Positions 12,611-26,255 of a stretch of 64,000 bases of DNA are shown here, in pieces. Positions within the stretch are counted from its first letter, which is position 1, and each line of letters starts with the position of its first letter. The notes under the pieces are model-generated. The model searched no databases. It saw only the letters and a program-made list of their open reading frames with translations, and had not been told where the DNA came from. The position numbers were made by a program, and so were the translations under genes. This DNA is from Manis javanica (taxonomy: Eukaryota; Chordata; Mammalia; Pholidota; Manidae). The DNA is taken from the NCBI RefSeq assembly GCF_040802235.1, contig NC_133164.1, positions 112,176,302 to 112,240,301 of the forward strand, read 5' to 3'.

Positions 12611-14299
12611 ATGAAACAATTGTTAGCACAGTCCTTAACTCTGCAACTCTCCCACATGTAAAACCTTGGGTCAGCTCCTGCTTTGTGGCGGTTCTTCCTG
12701 TGCCAAAGTGAGGTGGCCTTGGGGAAGCGCGGTCACTTGTCAGTGTCTAGACAAGCAGAGCTCAGAGGCATTTGGGGAGGGTGTTCATCAGCATTCCAGA
12801 GCCATCAGAAGACTATGACTTCTCCAGTGCAGTGCTGGCTCCACTAAAGAGAGGGGTTAGCAACAGAGCCGAACACCACACAAGCGCTGGGGAGGGGAGC
12901 CTGGTCTAGCCACTGGGAAACTCTCCTCCAAGAAATGGCCAATACATGTGGAGGAAATGATATGGCCTGGAAGGAATCACCTTGAGACTGGAGATGCTTC
13001 TTTGTTCAGCACAGGATTTATCTTTTTATATGATAACTAATACCTCTTTTAAAAACGAAACTCCCCTGTCAGTATGGCTTATTCAGTCCATGAGGAAGAG
13101 AGACATTCCAAAGAGGCTGACTGGCTTCCCCAGGAGGGTTGTCTCCGAGGGGGGTGATCAGTGCAAATGCACTGTAACTCCCTCTACCCTTCACGTACCA
13201 TTTTTCACGGCCCAAAGGCTGCCCCAGTTTGAGGAAATGTATTACCCAGATTGCATACAGACTGAATAAGTTCTCCCAAGTCTGCAGGCCAGATTTTGAA
13301 GAAAATCACTGAGACATCAAACTGCCTTATCCAATTGGTCCAACGTCCTTCCTAATTAGGAAGACTTCTAACAGTAAGAGACCATGTGATTACTTAGGAG
13401 AAGACAAAAAGCTATGAAAAATGTTCTTTCCAAAGTTCTGCTTTAAGCTAGAACTATGCTCAATGACTATTATTCTCAGTGAAGGGAGCAGAGAGAAGCC
13501 TTCAATTTTCAGAGTGCAAAGTGATCTGAGCTACTCAGGAGGCTGATGTCTGCTTCTGAACACAATGGCATTTCTGCAGAAATCTTGTCAATGCTCCCAT
13601 ACTGTTCCTTTCATCTTCCTTTTGTTCTTCAATTCCAGCCATCTTTGAGTTTATTAGAAAGTCCCACATGCAAAAAAAGAAATGTTTTAAATATATACTG
13701 TTATTTTATCAGCTCATCCTAAAATAATTCCTGAGATATGAAATTAATTTTTAAAAGAATTAAAAAATAACACAAATACAGAAATACATTACACCTTAGT
13801 AGTTACAGTTCTGGCATAAAAAAGTATTCACTAATTATTTGTGGAATGAATCACAATTTGTTGTTAATCAGCTGAGCCCTTCATACAGCCTTTAAAAAGT
13901 AAACAAAAACGAATTTCTCTAAACTTGCCTAGTATTTAAATGCTGTATCTGTGTGCTTGCATGAAAAAAAAAGATAATGAGTGACATTTGTTATCCCCAC
14001 ATAAGCTGGATTTGCAGAGCACAGGGCCCAGAGACTACTTTATTTCAGTTTGGAAATTAGCCTAAGGCAGCTGCCACCAGGAGGCACCATTGAGGGTAGC
14101 ATAAAAATCTAATTTTTCAATCCCTTCTCTATACACAGTTAACTGAGAGAGACATGGAAATATACTATGCAATTGTGAGGTTTGATTTTTTTTTCTCTAG
14201 AACATAAACCCTGTAATTACCAAAGTGTTAAAATAAAAGTATTTAAAACTTCAATACGAACGTTTACATTTTATGTTAAGAAAATACCATTTTAAGCAA
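12611..14299. other. unique sequence
   Basis: No repeat family recognised. A 95-codon frame at 12982-13269 (+) has no recognised domain. Confidence 0.4.
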
Positions 14300-14965
14300 A
14301 ATGTCAAGAAAAACTAACATCAAAGTTGTAAGAGTTGCCATTCATGGTAAGCTTGCACCGAGCTGTCAATGGTATGTTATAAGCCAAAATCTCATGGGCT
14401 CTGAGAAGCTCCATCTTTGTTCCTTCTGTCTAAATTCTCCTGTCCACCATCCCACACACGACACACTGGGTCCTGGCTCTATTCTGGGCACTGCTTCCTG
14501 GGCATCTGATGTGTGGGGAGGTTTGTCAGTTCAAACTCCTCCAAATTTCTATAAATCGAGGATTCTCTTCACCCAAACAGACACCAGTGAGGCTCTTGCT
14601 TGGCAGCCCATGGCATTACAATGCAGGCTTTATCTGCTGCAGGGCCCCACTTAGTCCTGGGGCTGCTGAACAGGCTTGGGAGTTGCCCTGACACACCAAG
14701 AATCAAATCTCTCTGTGTTGAATTTCACCTGGCAAAAACCAAGAAAGGAGTCTGTAAAGACACTGCCATCAGATGCCTTTCCTTCTCAAGGGGCTTCCGC
14801 TTGCTTCCTCGATGGGGGGCACCCAGCATTCCTTCATTCGCAATTATTTACCTCTGTCCTCTTTATTTACCACACCTGCCTAGTCAGGGCTACGACTTTC
14901 GTTATTCAACATTGAGAAAATGTCGAAGGGCCATTCATTGCTTTTTACGCCTTAACTTTTAAACA
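14300..14965 (+). other. GC-richer islet with four overlapping open frames, function unknown
   Basis: Frames of 117 codons (14301-14654), 60 codons (14509-14691), 120 codons (14600-14962) and 79 codons (14676-14915) overlap in different phases on the same strand. The DNA is clearly richer in G and C than its neighbours, which lowers stop frequency and can create such frames by chance. I see no signal peptide, known motif or consistent frame, and no repeat family. It could be an unrecognised LTR, a conserved non-coding element or a transcribed exon. Confidence 0.3.
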
Positions 14966-15354
14966 TTTGTACACGTTTAACATTTAACACTTTAAATGTG
15001 GAAACACAGTTTTGTGGGATAGTTTTCTCACTGTGGGGAAGGGGCTTCATCTGATCTGCAAGAAAAAGAGCTCAAACCCCAAGAACACACTTGTGTCCCC
15101 TAACAGGACACATTTGACTTAGCAACACTCATTGCTCTTGCAGCTCAAATCTAAGTGTTTAACCCCAAATCATGCAGCAAGTTCAGTCTCCTCCCCTATT
15201 ATTCTCATTCTGTGTCTTTTCTATTACACAAAGATTAACCTCTCCATTAGTTTTTGCTTTATGAAAAATAAGCGTTTAAGCCATCTAGTAGAAAATTAGC
15301 CTGTCCTGTGATTATACTGGTTTTCTAGGCTAGCAAAGTATAGAAACAGGTGCA
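14966..15354. other. unique sequence
   Basis: Nothing recognised. Confidence 0.4.
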
Positions 15355-15520
15355 AGAGTGAAGAACATTTGCCGGCTAAGTTCTAAGCGATGGGGGCTCC
15401 AGTCCTGATTCTCTTGTGCCCTAACATTTGGTGTTTGACCAATTATCTGATGATCTTGGTCTCATTTTCCTGGTGGAGGGTTAGGCTAGGTTAATCTCCA
15501 AGGAGATTCTCAGTCACAAC
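15355..15520 (+). repeat. MIR SINE fragment
   Basis: Sense MIR with a preserved ggctccagtcctgattctct block, a tgtttgaccaattatctgat stretch, then ggtctcattttcctggtgga. The tail is degraded. Confidence 0.55.
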
Positions 15521-15726
15521 ATCCTATGAAACCCTAGTATCTGACATATCCCTTTAGAGTGAAAGCAAACTCTTAGGTTAAGTTGTGTTAGCTTTTTTTA
15601 AATACTGACATTTAACCTAGTGTGAGTTGGGAGAGAGCCTATTCCTTGCCCTTAGATCTAAAGAATTTGGTTTCTCCTTGGCCAGCTAAGGAAATACATG
15701 TAATATGCATCCAACACATATGTGGA

Positions 15727-15788
15727 CAAAAGGGAGGAAGGAGGGAGAGAAAGACAGAGAGAGATGGGGAGGGGGATGGAGAAAAGTA
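15727..15788 (+). repeat. GA-rich purine tract
   Basis: About 60 bases almost entirely of purines (gggaggaaggagggagagaa followed by gacagagagagatgggg and more). It is a simple-sequence polypurine tract. Confidence 0.7.
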
Positions 15789-16099
15789 GGCAAACAAGAA
15801 GACGTTCTCTTCAAACTGAAAACACTCCTGTTCACCTAAATTGTAAGGGGCAGATTGAATTATGATCTGTCCCTGGAAACTAACAACCTTGACAGTTTGT
15901 TTTCATCGGCACTGAAAAGCCCCCACTCTTCATCCTAGTATTTCTTTTCTCTCTTTAAATTATGGTAGTAATGTTTTCCTTCCAATACTGCTTCTCCTCT
16001 GTGCTCTTAAGCCCTGCAGTTACTCCGTATAATTGACTGCATGACAACTAGAGATGGAAGTAGTGTTAGGTCAGCAATCTAAGTCACATATCAAACTAA
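15789..16099. other. unique sequence
   Basis: Nothing recognised. Confidence 0.4.
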
Positions 16100-16560
16100 G
16101 AAGGTATTATGGGACAAATCACATTTTAATCAGTCGGTGCTTAGATAAATGCAGGAATATTGATAGCGTTTACGGTTTGTATAACAGCCTGTGGTGTGAC
16201 AGAGCAATAGCACTTTGAAATATAGTCAGTGGATGTTAATTAACAATAAATCATAATGGAACTCCCGTGGTATTACATGATGTCCATGTGAATTCTCTAA
16301 TAATTTATAAGGCTTGATGTGATTCCACAGCGTGTGACAAGGAGTGTGATTATTTGTAGCACTGCTTGATCTGCAGCATAAAATTTACTTTTGAGGCAAT
16401 GGGATATGCTGCTGACACACACTCCTTTCCAGGAATCTTCCATCTACAGAGCCGTTTCAGCTCTTCCAGAATCAAGATATGGCATCAACTGCTCAGATGA
16501 AACACAATTGTACAGTGAAATACATAAACATTATCTTGCAGGAAATACATAAATACATTT
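16100..16560. promoter_or_regulatory. candidate conserved non-coding element
   Basis: This non-repetitive stretch has little low-complexity sequence and contains homeodomain-like TAAT sites (ttaattaacaataa at about 16236-16249) and other ordered short motifs such as tgatctgcagcata. It carries no open frame and no repeat resemblance. The regulatory call is inference from texture alone. Confidence 0.25.
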
Positions 16561-18999
16561 TTTTTTCTCCAGGAAATAATAAGTGGAAAGTAGTTTCTTA
16601 ATTACTAGTTCATAGCTGCCTGGTCTCAGATGCCATGATTTTGAGTCCCTAATACTCTAATCTTAGACTAATTGCATCCTTGACATCTAATTGTTCTGTT
16701 CCAACCCTGACAGGCACACTGTTCTTTCAAACGCTTCCTGGGGAGGTGTGAGAGGGAAGGGAAAAGAAGAGACGTATAATAGCAGACTAAAAAACTTAAG
16801 GATACTTAGCCCCACTCCCAAAATTTCTCAAAGCCTTTAAATTTCAAGAGCAGAAGAAGCATGCCACACGTTAATGATATGTTTCCTCCACATTATTAAA
16901 GCGCTCCCACCAGTGTTATGTTAGGTGACTGACAAATGAGTCAAAAAATGCTAATGGGATTCAATTGGCTTTTTTGTCCCCTTTAATCTGTACCCACAAA
17001 TTAGCTCTTGTTAATTTACTTGTAAATATCAGTTGCAAAAATATGAGAGGCAAATGAACGGTCTTTAAGCAAATGATGCAGACTTCTTCCAGAACCATCT
17101 TTCCACTTCCCTACCCACTTATCCATACATTGAAATTGGAGCTGGAGGGTGAGGGGCAGAGAATTTCAGCTGGGGCGAAGGATTTCGTTTGCTTCCTTCT
17201 ATGCAAGACCAAAACACCCTTTGCCCATGAAACCAAATACAAACTTCTTTTTTGAAAATATCACAGAAGCAGCTGCTCCTCAGCTATTTTGAGTGGATTT
17301 GCTGAGAACAGCTTGTAGCTGCAATATTGTATATCGTGGATGGCTGACAAGAACCAGGCTGTGGGAGGAGAGTAAGTAAAACCTAAAACCGGTGCAAATT
17401 CTGTTAACTAACAAATGGGGGTCAGGGATGGGGAGAAAGGCCATGCCCCAAAATGGAAAGAAATGGTTGGGGAGGCATGATCACCCCACTGGAAAAAGTA
17501 TTGGCCTTTTTTATTTACCTAAGTCAAACTTAACACTTCAGATTTGTTAACAAAATTTTAAGTGAGACAAGACAGAGATGAGCAGTAAAGACAATGAAAA
17601 GAATCAGAAAGAATAAAAGACAAGAAATTAATTCACACGTGAATGACTATCCAAGCTGCAGCAAGGCAACAGGCAATGGCTTCCTCACCTTTACCCTGGG
17701 TTTGATGGCAACTCAGAAGAGCAAGATCTGGCGTATTTGTTGCACACTGGGCTGCACATCGTATCTCTGGCTAAAGGCTAAAGAGTTTTAGGTCCCTGCT
17801 CTGGGTCATAGTTGCTAATCCCTGTGTGCAACAGGGAAGCATAGTTAACTAGGAATCCTGGGCAAAGCGTCATCAAAAAGCATCCATATCTGAAGTCAAG
17901 CTGAGACAACACAGCCTCTCAGAACCCATATTCTTGGTAATCAGACTCAAAACAGCAGTTACTTTGAGTCCTCAAGCTGCCAGAAAATGCTCATGACAAT
18001 CCTGTGTGTTTTCCCCAAAATCCTCTGTTTTATTCAAATACCCACTCTCCATATCATTGGCACCTACCTCAATATTTCAAGTCTAGCTCTGACCCAGATC
18101 CTCTTGCAAAGAAGCCTTTATGTTCATAACAATCTCACCTCCTCTTATTTAAACAATTTAGAAAGAAACACATTTTCCTGACTCACATAGGTTCTCTATT
18201 TTTGATATTTGTTTCTGATTGACAGCTTACACCAAACCTTAATTGTAGTTTTGACTATATGAATATTAATTATCACAGGAAAAAAAATCACAGACTGATG
18301 AGTTATATAAGGCAAATAAGAAAATTCCAGTCTTCTGAACATGCTGAAATTGCTCCATAAAATATATCCCCAAATAATGCATTTATTCACTTTAGAAGAA
18401 TTGTTTTTAGTGACCCTTTTGTGACCTCTAGTGCTTTGGAAATCTGAAAGGGTGTTTGGTTATCCAGGAGTCACTCCTGGAATTTAATGTATAAGGGTCC
18501 AGGGGCACTGAATGTCCTGATATGCATTTACAGTCCTGCACAATTGAAGAATTGCCCTGCAGTCTTCTGCAAGACTGTCAGATATGCCACAGGACATAGG
18601 ACGCAGGATGAGATACCTGTTTATAAGTTCCTATATCTATAGCTTTAAGCATAAACATAAAATATGTTTGGTATGGGTTTACTTTACATCGACGGTTCTA
18701 AGAATGCAACTACTGTGCAGAGAACAGACTATACTTTCTTTGGATCTTTACCAGGAGCTGATTACCATTTTATAAGACTACAATATCAATGGAAATGCCA
18801 TTCATGAAATTTGGACTGCAATGCAGTGCACGGATATCAGACTGCATCTGCAGCAATCACATTCATGGTGATTCTACCGGTAGGTGCAGGCACCCAACCG
18901 CTTCATTAGCTCCCCCAGTGTAGTTACATCCATGCATTTGTGTCTTGGAAGTATATGTTTCCTTTCCCTAAAAGAAACTTCACTGACCAATTTTAGATT
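16561..18999. other. unique sequence
   Basis: No repeat recognised. Frames at 17073-17255, 17594-17791, 17987-18181 and 18584-18775 (+) and 18196-18390 (-) are 60-65 codons with no motif. Confidence 0.4.
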
Positions 19000-19125
19000 T
19001 ATCCCTGATTACTGTTTACTTCATTTGCATGACATTTTTCTTATTATCATGTAAATGCCACAAGGCAAAGGGTCTATTTCTTGGAATTCCATTGAGTGGA
19101 GCACACTTATGCAACTTTGATGAGA
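19000..19125 (+). repeat. possible LINE-2 3' end
   Basis: The segment gtaaatgccacaaggcaaag, ggtctatttcttggaattcc and gagtggagcacacttatgc follows the L2 3' end layout loosely. Confidence 0.3.
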
Positions 19126-20334
19126 GCCTTTAACCCTTCTTGGTCCAGTGTGTACCCTGTTTTTGCCACTCTGATTTTTGTAACCAGGTTCTGTCACTTT
19201 TGTGTTTACCTTTCTCTCCTCAATGGCTGACTGGCAATTTTTCTGGAATTTAATGATTTAACTCTTTCTATGTCTACTAGTTAGGCTTGATACTTCCCCC
19301 CTCCTCTTAAAGAGTCCTCTTCCCAGTCAGTATATACACCTTACTCTTAAATTATAAAATTATCCAAATCAAACTAAACTGTTTCCTTTTTATTCGGTGG
19401 GTAGATATACTGACACAAAGATTCAAAGGTCTGGTCCTTATGACAAAAAGATTCCTACAGTAGAAAAGCATACTTTAGATATCACAGCCATTAAAACCAG
19501 CTAATTACCTTCTTTTTCTCTGACTTAACTTGCTCTAAGTAACTTGTTGTATTTGGCTTTCTATATAGAATTTCCTACAGAGGTGAAACTAAATTGGTCA
19601 ACTGGCACAAGTTTCCTGTACTCTTTGCACTTATATTAATCATTACAAATCAATAAATTGACATTCTTAATTCTATGTAAACCTTTTGTGAGTTTAGTTG
19701 CCCTATTCTATTCCCTGGGTCCAATTAATTATGAGTATGCTTAGCAAAATAAAACTCATGGATAAACAAAATTGAGAATCAGACCATAGATCAAGTATTC
19801 ACCCTCAAAACTATGTAAACAGCTAACTTTCCCAGTAGGAAATAAGTCCTAGAGATTTAATATGTAACATAGTGAATATAGACAACAATATTGCATTATA
19901 ATCATCAAAGTAGTTTTGAGAAAACAAAAAACACACAAAGGCAGAACATCACACTATACAGAAACAAAATTTTGTAATGAAAGAAACTTAAACCTTAGAG
20001 GAAGAAATACCTGAAATGTAATCCATGCTTAGACATTTATTACTATGTGACATTGAAGAGCAAAGTGTTATTGAGGTAATCTCCAAGACTTATTTTAAAT
20101 GCTTAACACATGCATACATGCGCACACACACACATTAACTTGGTATTTGCTGTTTTAAATTCTTAGATGGCACATGCTCCCTGCTGTTTGTACTAATAAG
20201 AACAAGGTTGATTTTAAAGGAAATGGCCCTGGTTTTTAGAACTAAGGGGATGTCTAAGTAAAGGCCTTACAACCAGGGTTTATTCTTTGGATATAATTCC
20301 ACCAGCTGCCATGTTGCCCTTGGATGCCAACCAC
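19126..20334. other. unique sequence with a short CA-rich run
   Basis: No repeat family recognised. There is a short purine/pyrimidine-alternating run at about 20108-20134 (catgcatacatgcgcacacac and following). Confidence 0.4.
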
Positions 20335-20880
20335 AATTATGTTGGGGAAAACCAATCTAAGACATATCCTTGTGTTTGAAGTATAGACAATAGCTGACTT
20401 AACCGCCACTCGCTCCTTAATTTCTAACAATGAGGAGAGTGGCTGTGTGACAAACTAAGACTTACCTGTGAATATGGTGCACATGGGATATTTTTGAGTA
20501 GCAGCTCCTATACTTCCCCAGTTCAGCAGAAACTATAAAAGTGACCCAGATGGAAACACCCACCAGAACTACAGGGGTCACTAGAGCTAGGGACAAATGC
20601 TTCCTATTTTAGCTGGCTGCCGGTACACCAGATGCTACCCTTTTATGGTGAGCACTGCAGAGGCCCAATGCTGGATAATGGATGGCCACGACAGGAAAAT
20701 GCCAGGTGACACTCAGAGCCTACCAAGCCACCACAAGCCAGGATAAAATTCTGCTTGAAGCACATGTCATAGCCTTAGTTTAAGATAATAAAGTGTTCTT
20801 GTTGAAGCCGCAGAGGGTTGGAATTGTTTTTGGTAAATCCATGGATCTTGGGGTACAGGGAAATTGATCAAACACTGTCA
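20335..20880 (+). mobile_element. candidate solo LTR (family not identified)
   Basis: The block has the parts of a retroviral-type LTR in order: a TGTTGGGG start near 20340, a TATAAAA box at 20534-20540 and an AATAAA signal at 20787-20792 followed by a GT/T-rich stretch (gtgttcttgttg). The DNA is richer in G and C than its flanks. I did not find a convincing terminal CA or a flanking target-site duplication, and I do not recognise the family. No internal retroviral coding sequence is nearby. Confidence 0.35.
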
Positions 20881-20919
20881 ACACTTTTGGGGTTGCAATT
20901 CTTAGAGGAATCCTCTATG

Positions 20920-21012
20920 ACTTCTCAGATAAAACAGGTATAGTATTACCTACCTTACAAGGTTGTTGTGAAAGTTGGACATAAAATATATAAAGAAGTT
21001 TGTCCATATTAA
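20920..21012 (+). repeat. MIR SINE 3' fragment
   Basis: The sequence gtatagtattacctacctta, caaggttgttgtgaaagttg and a short tail are the MIR core end in sense orientation. Confidence 0.65.
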
Positions 21013-22434
21013 GACATCGTTTTTAAACTCATTATTGTAAATCAGAACTGAACAAGATTTTCCACTCTAGTATGGGGAAAAAGTATGGCTCATCCCAAGA
21101 GCCACATACTTACGAATAATACTCATTTTTTGGGTCTCATTTTCTTTGTGGGAACTTTTCAAAGACGAGTCACATAAGGTGAATTTCCTGTAAATTGTAA
21201 TAGTTTTCTACATTCAGAAATCCAAATATCCAGCCTAATCTGCTAGATTTTAAGAAGATTTCCAAAGAATTAAGGGTAAATGAGTCCTTATATTCAACCT
21301 CTGAGTTAGCAAAAATGTAACTCATATTATTTGTGGTAGTACTTTTAGTATGCTACTGAATTAGTATGTATTTGGACCATCATTTAATATGTTTGAGAGA
21401 CTGTGTGTGTATAGGAGGAAATACATACTTTGAAATATGTGGCTTTAATAATTGTGTGGAACAGGAGACATTTGCAAGAGTCTATGAGAATGTTGTATAT
21501 TTTATTTTACTCAACTAGTTTATCATGTTTCATGAGCTTCAGCATGTATAGGCAAAGAAAAAAACCCTTGAATGATCAAATTCTGAGCATATAAATACTG
21601 AATCCATGTGAGGAAACAGATTTTGGTTATCTTGCTGTAACTATTTTAGGATATACTGTCATTAAAAATATGGAGAAAAATCTGTAGTGGGCAATCCCTG
21701 AGGAAAGAGTACTCCATTCTAGCCAGAATGGTACTATGATGCCTATCAATCTGTAAAGCCTTCATGTTGTGCTATATTTAAAGGTGAAAACCCTTTAAAG
21801 AAAAAAATAACAGTGCCTTTGAAGGAAGGGTTTTAGGATAAGATACTGTCTTTTGGTGAGAAACAAAATTTGTTTCTCATCTCACAGTACACACATGCTT
21901 ATTTTTAAAAAAGAGAAAAAAATAGAAATAAACTAGACTCTTTACCCACCATTTCAACTCATAAAGGGAATTCAAATTTTCAAAATTCAAAAATTTGACA
22001 GCCTGACATGCATAATAAAAGACAGCCCGAACTATGAAGGGATACAACAGACTAATGCTGAGAGAAGGGGAGAGAAACCACATATTTTGTTATCCAGAAG
22101 AAAGTACAATGTCAGAATAATAGGCATCCAAATGGGTATATATGAGGTAAAATCTAAAGAGATGCAGTTATAAAGAATCAAGTAAGAGATACATTTAGAG
22201 ATGCACAGTTCTTTGGAATTATGAATGTATCAAATAATTATGAGAAGCTTAAGAAGTAAAAATTATTTGAACTGTGCCTTCAGAAATGCTACATGAAATA
22301 ACTAATATGCTAGTGTCATGAAATAAACTAATCACCACCTTTTTGTTTTAACAGATGGAGCCAGTTTTAGGTTCTCAGCAAAATCAAGTGGAACATACAG
22401 AGATTTCCTATGCAGAGCCTCCCCATTATCTATT
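21013..22434. other. unique AT-rich sequence
   Basis: No gene recognised. Part of 21.9-22.4 kb may be more of the neighbouring L1 (ORF1 side), but I cannot align it. Confidence 0.35.
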
Positions 22435-25400
22435 GAAAAATAACTAATTAATTAAAAAGATATATATTACAAACTCAAGGATAACCAAAAATTGTGGAAG
22501 AGGTAAATAGTAATTCAATAGTGTAGATAAAAGGGAATCAAAAAAGAATGCTCCTTTATCCTTTAAGAAAGCACAAAAACAGGAAAAAACAAAGAATATT
22601 AGAAAAGAAGGAACAAATAGAAACAACTAGCAAGCTGGTAAATTTTAAAACAACAAAATCAATAAACAAATTTCAAATTATGAGCCTAAACAAACAGGTC
22701 GGAGACATAGAGTGTCTGACGTGATTAAAAAGACAACCATAAATGATGCCACCTCCAATAAACTCACTTTAGACACAAAGACATTGATAGGTTTACAGTA
22801 AAATAGGTTTACACACATTCATTAAGACCATATTCTCTGCCATACTCCATTTTCACCAAATTTAAAACACTAGAAATCAGAACAAGGATGTTCTCAGACC
22901 ACAACAGAAACAAATGAAAAAGCAATAAGATCACATAAATCAATAAAATCAATACAAATAAATCAATAAAAAGAGATCTAGAAAGTCCTGAAATATTTGG
23001 AAATTAAACAGCACACTTCTAAATAATCTGTCATTCAAAAGAGAAATATTAAAGGAAATTTTAAAATATTTTGAACTAAATGAAAATAAAAATGAAACAT
23101 ACAAATATTGTGCAATACACCTAGAGAAGTGCTTTGAAGGAAATGTATAGCAAAGAATACATAATTTAGAGAAGGTAGGTCTCAACTCAGTAATCTAATA
23201 AAGCTTAGAAACCACAAAAAGAAGAGTAATTTAAGCCCAAAACAAGAAGAGAAATAGTAAAAATAAGCAAAAATCAATGAAACTGAAAGCATATAGACAG
23301 CAGAAAGAATTAATAAAACCAAAAGCCATTTCTTTGAAAATATCAGTAAAACTGATAAACCTCTAGCCAGACTGGCCAAAATAAAAAGAAAGTAAATTAC
23401 CAATATAATATATGAGAAAAGGGACACCACTATAGAACCCCAAGAACATTAAAGACAGAATAAGGAGATATTGTATGCCCATAAACATTCAAAGTATAGT
23501 TGAGGTGAACCAATATTTTTTAAAGAAACCAACTATAAAAAGTCACTCAAGAAGAAATAGATAATCTGAATAATCCTACATCTATCCACTAAAAAAATTA
23601 AATTTATAGTTAAAAATGAAAACAAAAACACTCCAGGTCTAGTAGGTTTACTGATGAATTATACCAATTAGTAAAGGAAGAAATAATACCAATTCTACAG
23701 TTTCTCACAGAAAATAGAAGATGAGGAACTTTGGTATCAAACCAAAGACATTAAGAGGCAGGAAAACTACAAATAATCCTCCTTAATGTAAGATATGAAA
23801 GTCCTCAAAGAAATTTTTTTACCAAATCAAATCCAACAATATATAGAAAGAATAATATGTTAAATCCAAATGGAGTTTATTTAGCATGTTTTTGATTAAT
23901 CACCAAACTAAAGAAAAACCTTATGATAATCTAGAAGATGCAAGAAAAATACAAAAAAATTATCATCCATTTATGATACAAACTCACCAAAAACTATGAA
24001 TAGAAGAAAACTTCCCTAATGAGATAGACAGAACACACAAAAAAAACTAAAGCTAACATCGTATTCAGTAACAAAAAACTGAATGCTTTAATTCTTAAGA
24101 TTAGTAACAAGACAAAATACTCTTTCTCTACTTAGATACATGTTGAAATTATGGGCCAGTGCATAGGCAAGAAAAAAATAATTAAAAAACATAGAGACTT
24201 AAAAGGAAGAAATAAAACCTTGTATTTGCAGATAAAAGCATTGTCTCTATAAAAAAGCTTAATAAATCTATACAGAAAACTTCTAGAACTAAAAATCATG
24301 AGTTTGGCAAGATCACTATATACAACTCAAAATATAAAAGTAATTGCACTTCTATATACTAGCAGTGAATAACTGAAATTTGAGATTTGAAAAAATAATA
24401 CCCTTTACGATACAGCACCAAAAAATATTCAATACTTTTGTATGAATCTAAAAACACATGTGGATTTGTATACTGAAAAATTACAAAGCAAGCACTTATG
24501 AAAGGAATTCAAAGATGAAAATAAATTTAGAGATTGAACCGTTTTTATGGATCGAAGGGCTCAATATCATTAAGATTCAATTCTCTTAAAATTGATCTCT
24601 AGATTCAATGCAATGTAACAAAAATCCTGATAGGATTTTTAGAAAACTATCAACAGGTTGACTGTAAAATGTATACTGGAAAAGCAAATGGGATGGAATA
24701 GCCAAAACAATTTTGAAAAAGAACAGTTTGTGGACACATACTACCTGAATTCAGGACTTACTCTATAACCACAGTAATCAAGAAAGTGTACTATTGGACA
24801 AAAGATACACAATATATAGATAGATGATAATAGAAGTCCAGATACAGACTTATAAAAATATAATCAGCTGATTTTTCACAAGTTACAAAAGCAATTCAAT
24901 TGAGATAAGATAGTCTTTGAATAAATAATACTGGAACAATTGCATAGCAATATGTAATGTAACATACCTCAATATTTCATACAAATATTAATTCAAAGTG
25001 AATTATTAGATATATAATTGTATATATACATATGTGTATAATGTAGATATCTATATAAATGTAAAATGTAGAACTATAAAGCTTCTAGAATATATTGGAG
25101 AAAATCTTTGATATGTTGGATCCGGCAAAGATTCTGATAAGAGATTAAAGAGATACATTTTTAAAAAAAGCCCAATAACTTGGTAAACTGGGCTTTACCA
25201 AAATTAAAAACTTTTGCTCTATTTAGGACACTGTTAAAGAAAATGAAATGAAAGTGCAAGATACAGCCTTGGAGAAAATATTTGTAAATCACATATCTGA
25301 CAAAGGATTTGTATTCAGGTTACATGAAGACCCAAAATTCAACACAAAGAAATTAAACAATCCATTAACAACATGGGTAAAAGATTTGAATAGTCACTTT

Positions 25401-26255
25401 GCCAAATGAAATATGTGAATGGTAAATAAGCATATGAAGAGATGCTCAACATCATTAGTCAATAGAAAATGCAATACAAACTCCCCAAAAATGTCATTCT
25501 TTTACCCATTATAACAGCAAACAAAAAACCATAAAAAACAAAGTAACAGACAAGTACTAGGGAAGATGTGGAGTGACTGGACCTACATATTGCTGGAGAG
25601 AAAGCCATACAACCACTTTGAAAATCACTTTGGCATTTTCTTGTAGTTAAATATGTACTTACCATATGACCTATCAATCCCACTCTTAGGTATTTATTTA
25701 TACAAGAGAAATAAAAACCTACACAAACCAAAAAAAAAAAAAAAAGAAAGAAAGAAAAAGGAAAAACCCACAGCCTATATTAGAATGTTTTCTACAGAGG
25801 CTTTATTGATAACTACCAAAAACTGGGAACAATTCCAATTTCTTTAAATCTTTGAATGGGTAGATAAACTATGGCATATCTACATAATGTAATATTACTC
25901 AGCAATAAAAGGGATTTGACTCAGCTATTCTTGTAACAACATAGAGGGCTCTCAAATGCATTGTGCATATAGAAGAATCCATACTCCAAAGGCTACATAC
26001 TGTATGATTCCATTTATATCATATTCAGGAGACAAATTATAGGTACCGAGAATACAGCAGTAGTTGCCAGATGTAGGGGTTTGAGGAAGGATTGCTAACA
26101 AAGCAACAGCACAAAGGAAATCTGGGGATAATGGAAATTTTCTGTATTGCATAAAGTGTTGCTTACATGACTCTATGCATTTAACAAAACCTGCAGATTA
26201 TACACCACAAAGAGATACAGTTACTGCTCATAAATTTAAAAATAAATTTTAAGAG
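22435..26255 (+). mobile_element. old LINE-1, lacking 5' UTR and most of ORF1; ORF2 decayed
   Basis: The element is followed in order. The inter-ORF spacer is at about 22435-22690, and the start of ORF2 (endonuclease) from about 22680. The linker is near 23300-23440, where ttctttgaaaatatcag and the following 'gataaacctctagcc' segment correspond to the ORF2 linker. The reverse transcriptase follows at about 23600-24700, with a recognisable post-palm stretch at 24220-24350. The C-terminal region is at about 25350-25950, and a 3' UTR ends near 26255 in a degraded A/T-rich tail. Every frame is interrupted many times, so no protein can be made. The many minus-strand frames here (for example 22949-23430 and 25459-25731) are Phe/Leu-rich antisense shadows. 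Divergence suggests an older L1 than the one at 44.5 kb. Confidence 0.8.
25729..25762 (+). repeat. A-rich/GAAA simple repeat inside the L1
   Basis: An uninterrupted A run of about 16 bases followed by repeated aaag units. It lies within the L1 C-terminal region and probably grew from an A-rich stretch. Confidence 0.75.

Noticed and set aside
22435..26255. Many minus-strand frames of 60-90 codons
   Set aside because: All are antisense to a decayed L1; A-rich sense strands give few antisense stops.
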